Of a stretch of DNA of 64,000 nt, positions 17,623 to 25,391 are shown one piece after another. Within the stretch, counting starts at the first letter, position 1. Each line of letters opens with the position of its first letter. Source of the stretch: Photobacterium profundum (GTDB lineage Bacteria; Pseudomonadota; Gammaproteobacteria; Enterobacterales; Vibrionaceae). Location of the stretch: assembly GCF_003026285.1 (NCBI RefSeq), contig NZ_PYOD01000001.1:930001-994000 (forward strand). Direction: 5' to 3'. Under the pieces are notes generated by a model. It worked only from the letters and a program-made list of their open reading frames with translations, was not told where the DNA came from and searched no databases. Position numbers and translations under genes: made by a program.

Positions 17623-18416
17623 TTGTATTTAACATCCTGTTCTTGGATCATCTGGTTAACTTGATTCTGTGTGTCAATTTCCATTGCTGAAGTTGCATTG
17701 GAGCTAACTATCTTCTTCAAAATCTGCTCCTGCTTAGCTGTATCTTTTAAGACACGCTCTCGTCGTTCGGCTTCTTCTGCTGCCTTCTCAGAATCCCGTT
17801 CAATAATCTGCGCCAGCTCTAGATCAAGACACTCAACGTTACACGCAAGCTGCTTCTCCAAGGCCAAAGCTGCACGGCTAATACCTGCTGCAATCTGAGG
17901 GGTAAAGACAAAGCCACGCATGTAATTAGAGAAGAGGTACGCGCTGTCTTTATGGCCTAGCGGTGCGTTCATTCCTCGCTTAAGTACGTCAAGACCGCGC
18001 TCAATTTCCTGAGTTAAATCTACTGGGTACAATGGGTAAGAGGCTGGGTCTACATCAGGATAATTCTCACTGATAAATGCCATTCCATACGCTCGCCGTT
18101 CTTGGTCTGTGGTGAAGACATTGGTGGTATTACAGTGATAGTTTGCGGCTTCTAATGCTGCTGCTCCACGTTCAGCCTTTGCCTTTGCCTTAGCTGCTTC
18201 ATTATCTCGACGGGCTTGCTCTTCCTTAGCCTTCTCAGCTTCGATTAATGGCTTCGTATATTTAGACAAGGCTGCTAGTTGCTCAGCGTGTTCTGCTGTT
18301 TGCTTACGTTCAGCAGCTATGTCTTTCTCTAGTTGTTGGATTAGTTCTTTTTGGGTCATAGGTTTCTTCTTTGCTTCTTCTTTTATTTGTTTTGGTTCTT
18401 TCATTTGGAATGTCAT
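17619..18416 (-). CDS. Coiled-coil element protein of unknown function
   Basis: 265 residues from the ATG at 18416 (AGAAGAGA upstream); an ATG 12 codons earlier would overlap the previous gene. Long charged helices rich in Lys, Glu and Ala (about 10-95 and 195-235) flank a central domain with YGMAFISENYPDVDPASYPL and GLDVLKRGMNAPLGHKDSAY. The stop overlaps the next start by 4 nt. It may be structural or DNA-associated; no family recognised. Confidence 0.6.
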   Translation of the reverse strand: MTFQMKEPKQIKEEAKKKPMTQKELIQQLEKDIAAERKQTAEHAEQLAALSKYTKPLIEAEKAKEEQARRDNEAAKAKAKAERGAAALEAANYHCNTTNVFTTDQERRAYGMAFISENYPDVDPASYPLYPVDLTQEIERGLDVLKRGMNAPLGHKDSAYLFSNYMRGFVFTPQIAAGISRAALALEKQLACNVECLDLELAQIIERDSEKAAEEAERRERVLKDTAKQEQILKKIVSSNATSAMEIDTQNQVNQMIQEQDVKYK

Positions 18417-18421
18417 TAGGT

Positions 18422-18775
18422 TTATTTCTCTTCTGTTGTTTCGTTCTGGCATGTACTAACACCAGTCATATTAAGATTTTCCATTAATTCAAAACGTACT
18501 CGGTGTCCTTTATCATCTTCTGGGTAGACGGCACGGAAGTATAAATGCTTGGCTTCAGGGCTAATCTTGTACGTTACATTGGGTTCAATGTCGTAACACT
18601 TAAGTACAAGGCGATCATTAACCGACTCTACCAAGTGGACGACACAAGGCGCTGTTGAACTTAGTGCTTGGTAGAACGACGTTACCTTTCGGCATACTGA
18701 GTATTTCAAACTTCGATTGGCGTCTACTTTGAAGCTGTAGCTAGGGTCTTTATAGATGTAAGGCTTGTTTTCCAT
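18422..18775 (-). CDS. Unknown element protein
   Basis: 117 residues, largely beta (YSFKVDANRSLKYSVCRKV, CVVHLVESVNDRLVLKCYD), ending in a polar tail. It is second in the minus-strand row starting at 18973, 6 nt after the ribbon-helix-helix gene. No family recognised. Confidence 0.6.
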   Translation of the reverse strand: MENKPYIYKDPSYSFKVDANRSLKYSVCRKVTSFYQALSSTAPCVVHLVESVNDRLVLKCYDIEPNVTYKISPEAKHLYFRAVYPEDDKGHRVRFELMENLNMTGVSTCQNETTEEK

Positions 18776-18781
18776 TCGTTA

Positions 18782-18973
18782 TTATCCTTGTTCAATTAGT
18801 TGGTTAATCGCAAGTGATACCGTTGCGTTCTCGCCGTATCTACGCTTGAACTCTTCACGGTACTCGTCAATCTTCACCAGTGTCTCTGCGCTTAGATTTA
18901 CTCGCTGTCGTAGTTTTACTTCGCCATTGGTTAACTGGCGGGTCTTGATTGTTAGTGGATTATCTGTGGTCAT
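18782..18973 (-). CDS. Small ribbon-helix-helix-like DNA-binding protein, putative
   Basis: 63 residues. The segment VKLRQRVNLSAETLVKIDEY followed by a helix and ATVSLAINQLIEQG has the strand-helix-helix pattern of CopG/Arc-type regulators. It is the first gene of the 18973-16056 row, so it may autoregulate it from the structured non-coding DNA just upstream. Confidence 0.6.
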   Translation of the reverse strand: MTTDNPLTIKTRQLTNGEVKLRQRVNLSAETLVKIDEYREEFKRRYGENATVSLAINQLIEQG

Positions 18974-19798
18974 AAAGTGGGTTCTCTGGTGTACCTTGTT
19001 GTAAAAAAATTAGTAATTAAAGATTTGTAACGGGGGTAAGACGGTATTAATAGACGTAGTGATAAGGGAGTACATCTAGACATACCGTCTCTAAATTCAT
19101 CTGTAATCTTTGGCGAGGACAGATTGAACTCATTTGGTTTGCTGTGGCGAGTAGCTTAAGACACCGCAGGTTCGACGAAGCACAAGGAATGGAAAGAACC
19201 TTGGAGCAACCTGCGTCTACGTCCTGCGATGTCTTTGGAATAGTTGGAGTAGGTAGTTGGTCTACGGTACAGTTTTATTATCATCAGGATACCTTCTGAC
19301 CTTAGCAGGCAACCTAATTACAAACCCGCGCCAACACTGGGCTGAGACGGTGTGGAATATTACGTGGTATGTTGAACATTATTCTGTGGTGTGGAATTGA
19401 CAGACATACCTGCTTTTAATCCATTTAATTGGGAGGTAGTTAATCTCTGGAGCAACCTAATTAAAAGTGTGATGTACGTATCGTTTACAATATTCTAAAT
19501 CAGTAGTGCAACCCAATTAAAATCCCCTTGATAATCCACCGCTCCCTGTGAAGAAAAACCCGCTCCTTAGATTCAAGCATGTGATAACACCGTACCTTCA
19601 TCATTAGACTCATCAAAAAGTAATATCATCCGGTGAGTACCAGTATTTAAGCCCCATCACACCAATATTTAAAATCAATAACTTACCAAGGTACTCTGGT
19701 AACGTAACCTCTTCGTAAATGAGTACCTTTACAGGAAAGAGCCGATAGCTGCGCAGAGAACGCAGCCTGAAGATCACTTTAGTACCAAAGCACACAAC
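18974..19798. ncRNA. Structured 825-nt non-coding region with repeats and alternative pairings
   Basis: No convincing ORF. Inverted repeats: AGACGGTAT (19039) / ATACCGTCT (19082), 9 bp. AAGACACCGCAGG (19158) pairs with CCTGCGATGTCTT (19223) at 12 of 13 positions, and its CGCAGGTT part also pairs perfectly with AACCTGCG (19208). TTTAATTGGG (19424) can pair with CCTAATTAAA (19456) or, perfectly, with CCCAATTAAA (19512). A 12-mer GCAACCYAATTA occurs three times (19309, 19452, 19508). This looks like a folded RNA or a replication or packaging site; the strand is unknown. Confidence 0.45.
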
Positions 19799-20740
19799 TC
19801 ACGACGAACCAAGGCTGGCCGCTAGATTATTCAAGTTAGCCTTAAGCTCATCCCGAACACGCTTACGCATCAAAGATTCACGAGTAGACATAGCTCGAAT
19901 CTCTCGCTTATCACTCTTAGTCAATCCAGCGATAGGTACAGCACCACTTTGACCTTTAGCTTTATGTCTAACATATCGCTGCTGGTACTCAAGCAAGGTT
20001 TCCGCCTTAGCCTTTATTCCCGTTCTTTTATCTGTCTTACCATCCTGCTCAAACTGCTTACTTAAGACATAGAACTCCTTATCACTCTGGTGCTCAATAC
20101 CTCGCATGATGTCGATAAAGATTGCAGCTATAGGCTTGATTGTCCGGTAGCCGTGGAAGCCATAGTCAGATCCCATACGGCTTCTAGTCAGGTTCTTATA
20201 GACAAAGTACAGCTCACGTCTTGCTGTCCAGTTCCAGCCTTCACGCTTTCGCAGGTAATGGCACAAGCTCCAGACTCCCATGAAGAGCTCTAAGGCTCCT
20301 TGCTCGCCCACTCTTCCCACTATGGACGAGATAATAATTCTTGCCTGTTTCTCTGGTGATAACGGTTTAACGTTCTTCCAAGATTCAGGTATGGGTGTGT
20401 TCTCGTGGATGTTCTTTAGTGTTTCCGTGTGCTTAAACAGTATGTTCTTGTACGTTTTCGCCCAGTAAACACCTGCATTGAAGTAAGCCTTATGCGTTTT
20501 CGTCGTCCACTTGTTAGGGTTTTTATGTGCAGGGTCTCCATGTGTAACTAAATGAAGCCCATGCTTGGTACAAAGATTACTTCTCACCCTTCCTTTCTTG
20601 TCTTTACGCTTAGGTTCAAAGCAATCGAAGACGGTACATATAAACTCACTCCCGTCGGTGTTCTGGTGGCTCTTTTCATATCTATCGAGAGCATCACCAA
20701 AGTGCATTGGTTTGCTCACGTCTATCTTGGTGTCAGTCAT
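19799..20740 (-). CDS. Unknown element protein with N-terminal zinc-finger-like cysteines
   Basis: 313 residues. Near the N-terminus CTVFDC (about 35-40) and LCTKHGLHLVTHGDP (about 57-71) form a Cys-Cys-Cys-His set seen in small phage and homing-endonuclease zinc fingers. The middle is helical with aromatic residues (ALELFMGVWSLCHYLRKREG, RELYFVYKNLTRSRMGSDYG) and the C-terminus is very basic (SDKREIRAMSTRESLMRKRV). It probably binds nucleic acid. No HNH catalytic motif is seen and no family is assigned. Confidence 0.6.
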   Translation of the reverse strand: MTDTKIDVSKPMHFGDALDRYEKSHQNTDGSEFICTVFDCFEPKRKDKKGRVRSNLCTKHGLHLVTHGDPAHKNPNKWTTKTHKAYFNAGVYWAKTYKNILFKHTETLKNIHENTPIPESWKNVKPLSPEKQARIIISSIVGRVGEQGALELFMGVWSLCHYLRKREGWNWTARRELYFVYKNLTRSRMGSDYGFHGYRTIKPIAAIFIDIMRGIEHQSDKEFYVLSKQFEQDGKTDKRTGIKAKAETLLEYQQRYVRHKAKGQSGAVPIAGLTKSDKREIRAMSTRESLMRKRVRDELKANLNNLAASLGSS

Positions 20741-20787
20741 AGTTATTCTTAGTTTTAGTTAGTTGTTTAGACAGGGGGATTTCGTGT

Positions 20788-20947
20788 TAAAATATCTTTA
20801 GTGCGCATTGGTAGCACGGAAGAGTGGTTTGCGAATCTCGTTTTAATTGTTAACACTGTAATCATCAGCACAACAGCAATTGATCTTTACCGCACATTTA
20901 AAAACCACTTCGGAGTTCGAATCTCCACAGACAAGAAGGAACAGCTT
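20788..20947 (+). promoter_or_regulatory. Promoter and structured leader of the 47-residue protein gene
   Basis: TAAAAT at 20788-20793 could be a -10 box, placing the RNA start near 20800. The leader then opens with hairpin GTGC-GCATTGGTA-GCAC (20801-20817). AGTGGTTT (20823) can pair with AAACCACT (20902). A GGAG-TTCGAAT-CTCC hairpin (20912-20926) follows, then AAGGAAC and the ATG at 20948. The first and last hairpins look like tRNA D and T arms, but no tRNA acceptor stem forms. Confidence 0.4.
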
Positions 20948-21091
20948 ATGAATCTAAAATGTCTTAAAGCAACGTTTATTCGTTTCATCGACAGCCTATG
21001 GTTCCGCTTACCTCTCTTTCTGCTAGGTGTGGGCGTTGCCTTCGTGCCACCAATGCGTATTAACTTATTTATTCTTAAAGCTTTTCCTTAA
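20948..21091 (+). CDS. 47-residue single-helix membrane protein
   Basis: Starts at the ATG at 20948, preceded by AAGGAAC at good distance; the frame is open back to a GTG at 20801 but that part is a structured leader. A hydrophobic helix (LPLFLLGVGVAFVPP) lies in the middle between basic ends. It is the only plus-strand gene in this half of the element. Small phage-type membrane proteins of this kind include toxins and exclusion factors, but that is only an analogy. Confidence 0.45.
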   Translation: MNLKCLKATFIRFIDSLWFRLPLFLLGVGVAFVPPMRINLFILKAFP

Positions 21092-21507
21092 GAACGATTC
21101 TAATTCTTCTTAAGCGATATAAATGCTCACTTTTTACCCTTTCATATATAGCAACCGAGAGACACAGAAATACTCAGCCACAGTTTTATTCTGCGTCTGT
21201 TCTTCGGTGTTCTCGGGCATTCTTAGAGTGTTTGCGATAGGCTATACGACGTTCTCAGCACTGTTCTCGCAAAAGACGATACATTATTCGCATCTTTCTT
21301 AAGTGTTATCACAATGCTTTACAGAGACTGTCCGAGGGCGTAATTTTGAAGTGGAATCTAGGGCTGATTACTTTGATAAAGCACTAGGCAAAGACAAGAT
21401 AGACAAAGGGTTATAAATTAGTCTCCGGCTCAACCTGAGATTAAGTTGAATAAGACCAAAGCTATTACTCCCTTTCTGTCTTCCCATTAAAAACCCCTCT
21501 TTGTTAG

Positions 21508-21542
21508 ATGGTTTGTTGTAATGGTTTGTTCTATGGTTTGTT
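21508..21542. repeat. Three direct repeats ATGGTTTGTT
   Basis: Exact 10-mers at 21508, 21521 and 21533, with periods of 13 and 12 nt. Confidence 0.8.
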
Positions 21543-21650
21543 GGTGTGCATCTGGTGCACCACCCTAGTGAATCTGGTGCACTACCTCTAGTGAACGTAA
21601 TGCACTAGCTGGTGAATCTGGTGCACAGGCTGGTGAACGACATGCACCAG
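21543..21650. repeat. Five-unit iteron-like array next to the second helix-turn-helix gene
   Basis: Units of about 20 nt start at 21543, 21566, 21589, 21610 and 21631 with consensus TRGTGAAYNNNRTGCACYA; the ends TGGTG and TGCACCA make each unit partly palindromic. The period is 21-23 nt, two helical turns. The array abuts the stop codon of the helix-turn-helix gene at 21651. Confidence 0.75.
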
Positions 21651-22145
21651 CTAAAAGTCTCCATCATCGCAACTCAAAGCAGGAATCTTGGCTGTCTTTG
21701 TCTCCTGCCGTATCTTAACCTGAGTTAAATCCAACTTATTCATGTCTAGCTTGTACTCATTGGCCTTACCGCTTATCTGTGATCCTTTCTTGTAAGTAAG
21801 CCATGTCTTCTCTACTAGGGACTTGATAGCCTTCTTTGCTGTTCTATCAGCTATTCCAGCTTCCTTACTGATACGAGCATAAGACGGGAAGCAGACGCCA
21901 TGCTTATCCATACGTGAATAGAGCGTCCACAGTACAAGCCGTTCTATTCCTGTTAGGTCTGATACTGTCATAGCGTCTCTTAAGGGAGCCATGAGATCGA
22001 AGTGGGTAGTTCTGGGCTTCTTCTTAATAGCGCTTGAATTACTGTGCGGTCTTGGGCTACTGCTTTTATTGTGCATTTTGGATGGGCTGAAAGGTTTAAA
22101 GCCTCCCTTTGGTCTTGGTTCATAATCGTAGTCGTAATCTTGCAT
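21651..22145 (-). CDS. Helix-turn-helix protein, possible replication or plasmid-control protein
   Basis: 164 residues. A basic, Pro/Ser-rich N-terminus (about 1-48) is followed by a winged helix-turn-helix of HTH_36 type: LTGIERLVLWTLYSRMD, FPSYARISKEAGIADRTAKK and IKSLVEKTWLTYKKG. This domain is common in phage and plasmid replication proteins. No Shine-Dalgarno is visible; the start codon lies inside CCTACCAATG, whose CTACCAA core recurs in nearby hairpin loops. An iteron-like array follows its 3' end. Confidence 0.65.
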   Translation of the reverse strand: MQDYDYDYEPRPKGGFKPFSPSKMHNKSSSPRPHSNSSAIKKKPRTTHFDLMAPLRDAMTVSDLTGIERLVLWTLYSRMDKHGVCFPSYARISKEAGIADRTAKKAIKSLVEKTWLTYKKGSQISGKANEYKLDMNKLDLTQVKIRQETKTAKIPALSCDDGDF

Positions 22146-22290
22146 TGGTAGGTCTCTGATTGGTCTGTTGTGGCATTGGAATTAGCCACGGAAGGAAAGA
22201 CAGTCGTTTTATTGGTTCTTGACGTGTTTTATGTACAAAAAAGACGGAGCATTGCACTCCGCCTGGTCAAACATGTGAAGCCTTACTTTT

Positions 22291-22434
22291 CTACTTGCCC
22301 TGTTGCTTCAGGTTCCATGCAAAGGTAAAGATATCTTCCTCTGCAACTAAATAGTCAGTACCTTCCAACGTGACAACGTATAAGGCCTCGTGTATCTTCG
22401 TAAATCGCATGTCTATATCGCTCAGAATTTTCAT
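22291..22434 (-). CDS. Small ORF of 47 codons
   Basis: It opens MKILSDIDMRFTKIHEAL and continues with YVVTLEGTDYLVAEEDIF, an acidic protein with regular strand-like spacing. There is no clear ribosome binding site; a triple-hairpin structure lies directly upstream. It sits between the 375-residue recombinase and the helix-turn-helix gene on the same strand. Likely a small regulator if real. Confidence 0.4.
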   Translation of the reverse strand: MKILSDIDMRFTKIHEALYVVTLEGTDYLVAEEDIFTFAWNLKQQGK

Positions 22435-22437
22435 GTA

Positions 22438-22540
22438 GGCGGCTTTAGTTGGTAGCTTTTGCCGCTATAGACGTCCTTAGTTGGTAGCTTTGGACGTCAC
22501 TCTCTATCTTCTCAATACCGCCTCAATTGGTAGTTAAGGC
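22438..22540 (-). ncRNA. Three hairpins with different stems and a common CTACCAA loop
   Basis: Hairpin 1: GCGGC (22439) / GCCGC (22461). Hairpin 2: GACGTCC (22470) / GGACGTC (22492), 7 bp. Hairpin 3: GCCT (22520) / AGGC (22537). Stems differ completely while the loops share CTACCAA on the minus strand (TTGGTAG on plus), with 15 nt identical between loops 1 and 2. Conserved loops on changed but paired stems suggest selection for RNA structure. They lie between the recombinase stop and the 47-codon ORF. Strand assignment is uncertain. Confidence 0.5.
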
Positions 22541-22577
22541 ATGTACTGCGTGTCTTTCGTTGTATCCGGTTCTCTAT

Positions 22578-23705
22578 TTATTCCACTAACTCTCCTTTTC
22601 TCTGTTTAGCCTGTAACAGTTCGACCATCGTTGTGCAGTCTGTTGTCTGTGCGATGTAGTTCCGTAAACACTGTGCCTTCAGTTTCTCTCTACGCTTAAG
22701 CCAGCGAGACAAAGCACTGCGTAAAGTAGTGTGAGGTATAGGTTTACCGTTCTTCATAAGTTCATTACTCAAGTCACGAGAAGCATCACTAATATTGTTC
22801 CCGTGCTGCTGTATACGTGTGTCTATCAACCATTCGTGACCATCCAGCCATGACTTAATTACTGCCTTCTCTTGTCTACCAGAAGACTTACCTTCAGCCT
22901 TTCTACGTGCATGAGCTGCTGTAGCCCTCTCACTCCTACGCTTTGCTTCCTGTTGAGCCACAAAACCAGCACCAACAATCTGAAAGAAGATCGCAGGGTC
23001 TTCAATTGTACTCTTATCTATTGCTGCATCTGAGTAGGTAAGGTGCACCGTGATACCGCGATCATGTGCAAGTTCATCCAGAAGTCCCATAATCTGCATA
23101 GGACGACTACGACCAAGACGGGATACCTCAGTAATGACAAGATGATCGCCTGCTTGCATCTGGTTAAGTAATCCTGACAGTGCACGGTCTTCCATCTGCG
23201 TCTTACTACCTGACACCGCCTCAGTAACAACGGAATCCATAGTCATGCCAGCGTTAACTACGTACTCTTCGATGCTGTTGAGTTGTGTCTTACTCTCCTG
23301 TCTATTTCCATCAGAGATACGTACATAACCAAAGACACGACCACAGCTCTCCAGCATTGCTTCAACCTCGACATTCTGTTCCGCCGTTAACTCTTGTACC
23401 TGTGCGAAATTCTCTTCGATAGACACCATGCAACCATCAGCCTTAGTGACAACCCATTCGTTATCGTTGTAATCAGAATCCGTCAGCACTTCTAACAGGA
23501 AACCAGTACGAGCATGTAGCTTTGCGTGAGCCTTCAGCTTCAATACCTCTTCCACTTCACTTAGCACGACCTTGTTATCAGTCATGGTCTTAACCGCTTC
23601 CACTGCTGCACGTAGCTCCTTTGTCATTACAGCCTTGCTTCGACTATCTCCCTTCTGTGAATTGAAGACGTCTAATAGATTCTGGGCTGCTTCGATGTAG
23701 GTCAT
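22578..23705 (-). CDS. Serine recombinase with N-terminal extension (resolvase/invertase type)
   Basis: 375 residues. The catalytic domain starts near residue 128 with VFGYVRISDGNRQESKTQLN (nucleophile Ser in VRISDGN) and includes HLVITEVSRLGRSRPMQIM, the usual resolvase Arg-Leu-Gly-Arg-Ser motif. The first 127 residues form a helical extension not usual in small resolvases. The C-terminal part (about 275-350) holds a basic helix-turn-helix region. It may resolve dimers of the circular form or invert DNA. Its leader shares the 12-mer TGGAATAGACAC with the integrase. Confidence 0.85.
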   Translation of the reverse strand: MTYIEAAQNLLDVFNSQKGDSRSKAVMTKELRAAVEAVKTMTDNKVVLSEVEEVLKLKAHAKLHARTGFLLEVLTDSDYNDNEWVVTKADGCMVSIEENFAQVQELTAEQNVEVEAMLESCGRVFGYVRISDGNRQESKTQLNSIEEYVVNAGMTMDSVVTEAVSGSKTQMEDRALSGLLNQMQAGDHLVITEVSRLGRSRPMQIMGLLDELAHDRGITVHLTYSDAAIDKSTIEDPAIFFQIVGAGFVAQQEAKRRSERATAAHARRKAEGKSSGRQEKAVIKSWLDGHEWLIDTRIQQHGNNISDASRDLSNELMKNGKPIPHTTLRSALSRWLKRREKLKAQCLRNYIAQTTDCTTMVELLQAKQRKGELVE

Positions 23706-24065
23706 GGTGTCTATTCCAATATTGCTTAAAGATTAACCACACGGTTTGTTGTGTGCTTTGATGTCTTCTAGACTGCACGATATGGTATGAACTAGACAAG
23801 TAAAACAATGTGATTTAATGTAAACACTAGACCACACGGCAATACACACATAGCTTCAGCCCTTGGTATCACTGGCTTTACTGCTGTCTAGCCGTGGCTT
23901 ACAGTAATCCGTCATTGGCCTAGCTATATATATGTGAGGCTTGCTTACTACTATCTTCTCTTAGAACTGACTAATCTGGAGGGGTACACGGGGGGTGAAG
24001 AGGTACAGAAGCATATAGATATCTGTATTTGGGCACGAGCTATATTTCGGATTGGGGGGAAAGGA
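23706..24065. other. Non-coding stretch upstream of the second recombinase
   Basis: 360 nt. It holds the hairpin CACAC-GGTTTGTT-GTGTG, whose loop resembles the ATGGTTTGTT repeats at 21508, and several CTAGAC/GTCTAG hexamers that may be binding sites. A 62-codon plus-strand frame runs into the HNH gene antisense and is not credible. Confidence 0.5.
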
Positions 24066-24938
24066 TTAAGCTGCTTTATCTTCCAGTTGTGCCTTCCGGC
24101 CTCGGCAGAAGTCTGCGGTTAAGGCAATATGCCAACCGTACTTAGACACACGGTAACGCAAGGTTGCTTCATGTATTCCAAGTTCCTCTGCTTTCTGCTT
24201 ATAAATATTTCTACTCCTTGTATGAGTATTTAACTTCTTACTCATAGCATCCTCCACAGATAATCCCATTTTATCTATTCGACTTGATAAGGTTGTTGGA
24301 TTTAAACCTGCGTATTCCGCTAAATCACACAAACGCCACCGTTCACCTTTGTAGTCAATATAACGTTGTGCTCGATTATTCGTAGCTTGATGCTTTGGAC
24401 TTGCCCAACGAGTATTCTGCGGAGTGTAGCCTTTGTCATTATCAACACGATCTAAAGACCAAGATTCCTTTGGCTTCTCTCCCATATCTTTAACAAAAGC
24501 CTCAAATGACTCACGCCATCGGAGACAAACAGTGATACCTCGCTCTCCATAGTACTCATAACTTGGGTTGTCAGGGTTATGGCATCGTTGAATCATATTA
24601 AGCCATGTTCCATAAAGAGGGTGTTTGCAATATCCGTGCTTATACGCAGGGTGTTTACCTTCCATACAGTGCTTAATCCAAGCCCCTCTCTTACGACAAG
24701 GTAAGGTAAAGTTAGACTGTTGCTTCTCTGCTACTGTCTTACATGAAATCTTCACATGCTCACCACTAGTGATGCGCTTAGCCACTTTTTTTTGGTACTT
24801 CTCTTTGTCGCGTTTGGCCTCACACTGTTTACATCTAGCTCGATGCCGTGTTTTATTATGGTTGTCTTTACCGTTCTTATGGAATTCATTTACAGGTTTA
24901 CGCGCCTTGCATTTACTGCATTGCTTATGTGTTGTCAT
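24066..24938 (-). CDS. HNH homing-type endonuclease
   Basis: 290 residues. N-terminal zinc-finger-like cysteines CSKCKARKPVNEFH and RCKQCEAKRDKEKYQKK. The core is the phage HNH pattern: LYGTWLNMIQRCHNPDNPSY, YYGERGITVCLRW, SWSLDRVDNDKGYTPQNTRW and KHQATNNR. A C-terminal helix-turn-helix-like repeat (LAEYAGLNPTTLSSRIDKMG and AEELGIHEATLRYRVSKYGW) probably reads DNA sequence. It is a free-standing selfish or packaging-type nuclease; no intron is seen around it. Confidence 0.85.
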   Translation of the reverse strand: MTTHKQCSKCKARKPVNEFHKNGKDNHNKTRHRARCKQCEAKRDKEKYQKKVAKRITSGEHVKISCKTVAEKQQSNFTLPCRKRGAWIKHCMEGKHPAYKHGYCKHPLYGTWLNMIQRCHNPDNPSYEYYGERGITVCLRWRESFEAFVKDMGEKPKESWSLDRVDNDKGYTPQNTRWASPKHQATNNRAQRYIDYKGERWRLCDLAEYAGLNPTTLSSRIDKMGLSVEDAMSKKLNTHTRSRNIYKQKAEELGIHEATLRYRVSKYGWHIALTADFCRGRKAQLEDKAA

Positions 24939-25161
24939 TTTGTTCTCTTTGGATGGATTAATTGAAATGGTTTTGGCTATCGAATGACGGCCGTGGATGG
25001 TTCGACTAAATCTTTGCTGTTACTCATATTATTTTTCAGCTAATTAATTTCATTCCCTACTTACCAGCAAAATTTTGCCATATAGTAATGCACTAGTTCT
25101 AGTAAGAAATCCTCGCAATACACCACCAAGTGCATACCCAATGGGGTAAACAAAGGATTGA

Positions 25162-25290
25162 ATGGAAAGAAGCAGAGCAAGATCAGACTATGAAACAAAA
25201 ACAGTAAAAGTTATTTCATATAAGTTAATTTTACATTCAAAACAAAAAACACATGCACTAATGGGATTAAAATACTTACAAGTAGGTTAG
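25162..25290 (+). CDS. Small ORF of 42 codons, basic peptide
   Basis: The ATG at 25162 has AAAGGA 5 nt upstream, a good initiation site. The peptide is basic (starts MERSRARSDYETKTVK) and ends KYLQVG. It could be a small phage-type regulator; there is no homology I can name. Confidence 0.4.
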   Translation: MERSRARSDYETKTVKVISYKLILHSKQKTHALMGLKYLQVG

Positions 25291-25302
25291 TGCGAATGTT
25301 AA

Positions 25303-25325
25303 CGTATGCATTATCGTATGCATTA
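25303..25325. repeat. Two tandem copies of CGTATGCATTA
   Basis: Exact 11-mers at 25303 and 25315, a 12-nt period, in the promoter region of the 148-residue gene. Possible operator. Confidence 0.65.
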
Positions 25326-25351
25326 AATCACATCTAATTTAAGTGTTAATC

Positions 25352-25391
25352 GTGTAAGGTAAGTTACATACCACGGAAAGCTAACTTACAC
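25352..25391. repeat. Overlapping inverted repeats with two alternative partners
   Basis: TAACTTACAC (25382-25391) can pair through TAACTTAC with GTAAGTTA (25359-25366) or through CTTACAC with GTGTAAG (25352-25358). Likely operator or attenuator-like hairpin. Confidence 0.55.

Larger units (their letters stand above)
21092..21650. other. Non-coding region with two direct-repeat arrays at its right end
   Basis: 559 nt downstream of the 164-residue protein gene (minus) and the 47-residue gene (plus). The left 400 nt show no clear gene. The right 150 nt hold three ATGGTTTGTT copies and five 20-nt repeat units, listed separately. Confidence 0.6.

Noticed and set aside
19613..19795. 60-codon minus-strand ORF after the 313-residue protein gene
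   Set aside because: It begins 3 nt after that gene's stop but has no ribosome binding site and an unlikely composition; it lies in the structured region.
18974..20740. Group I or group II intron with the adjacent protein as its maturase or endonuclease
   Set aside because: No reverse transcriptase or LAGLIDADG motif, no interrupted exon gene and no recognisable intron core; only hairpins are seen.
20801..20934. A tRNA gene, from the D-arm and T-arm like hairpins
   Set aside because: The arms are too far apart, the 3' segment after the T arm does not pair with any 5' acceptor, and there is no anticodon stem. Kept only as an observation about the leader.
23934..24122. 62-codon plus-strand ORF
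   Set aside because: It overlaps the 3' end of the HNH gene antisense and has poor initiation signals.
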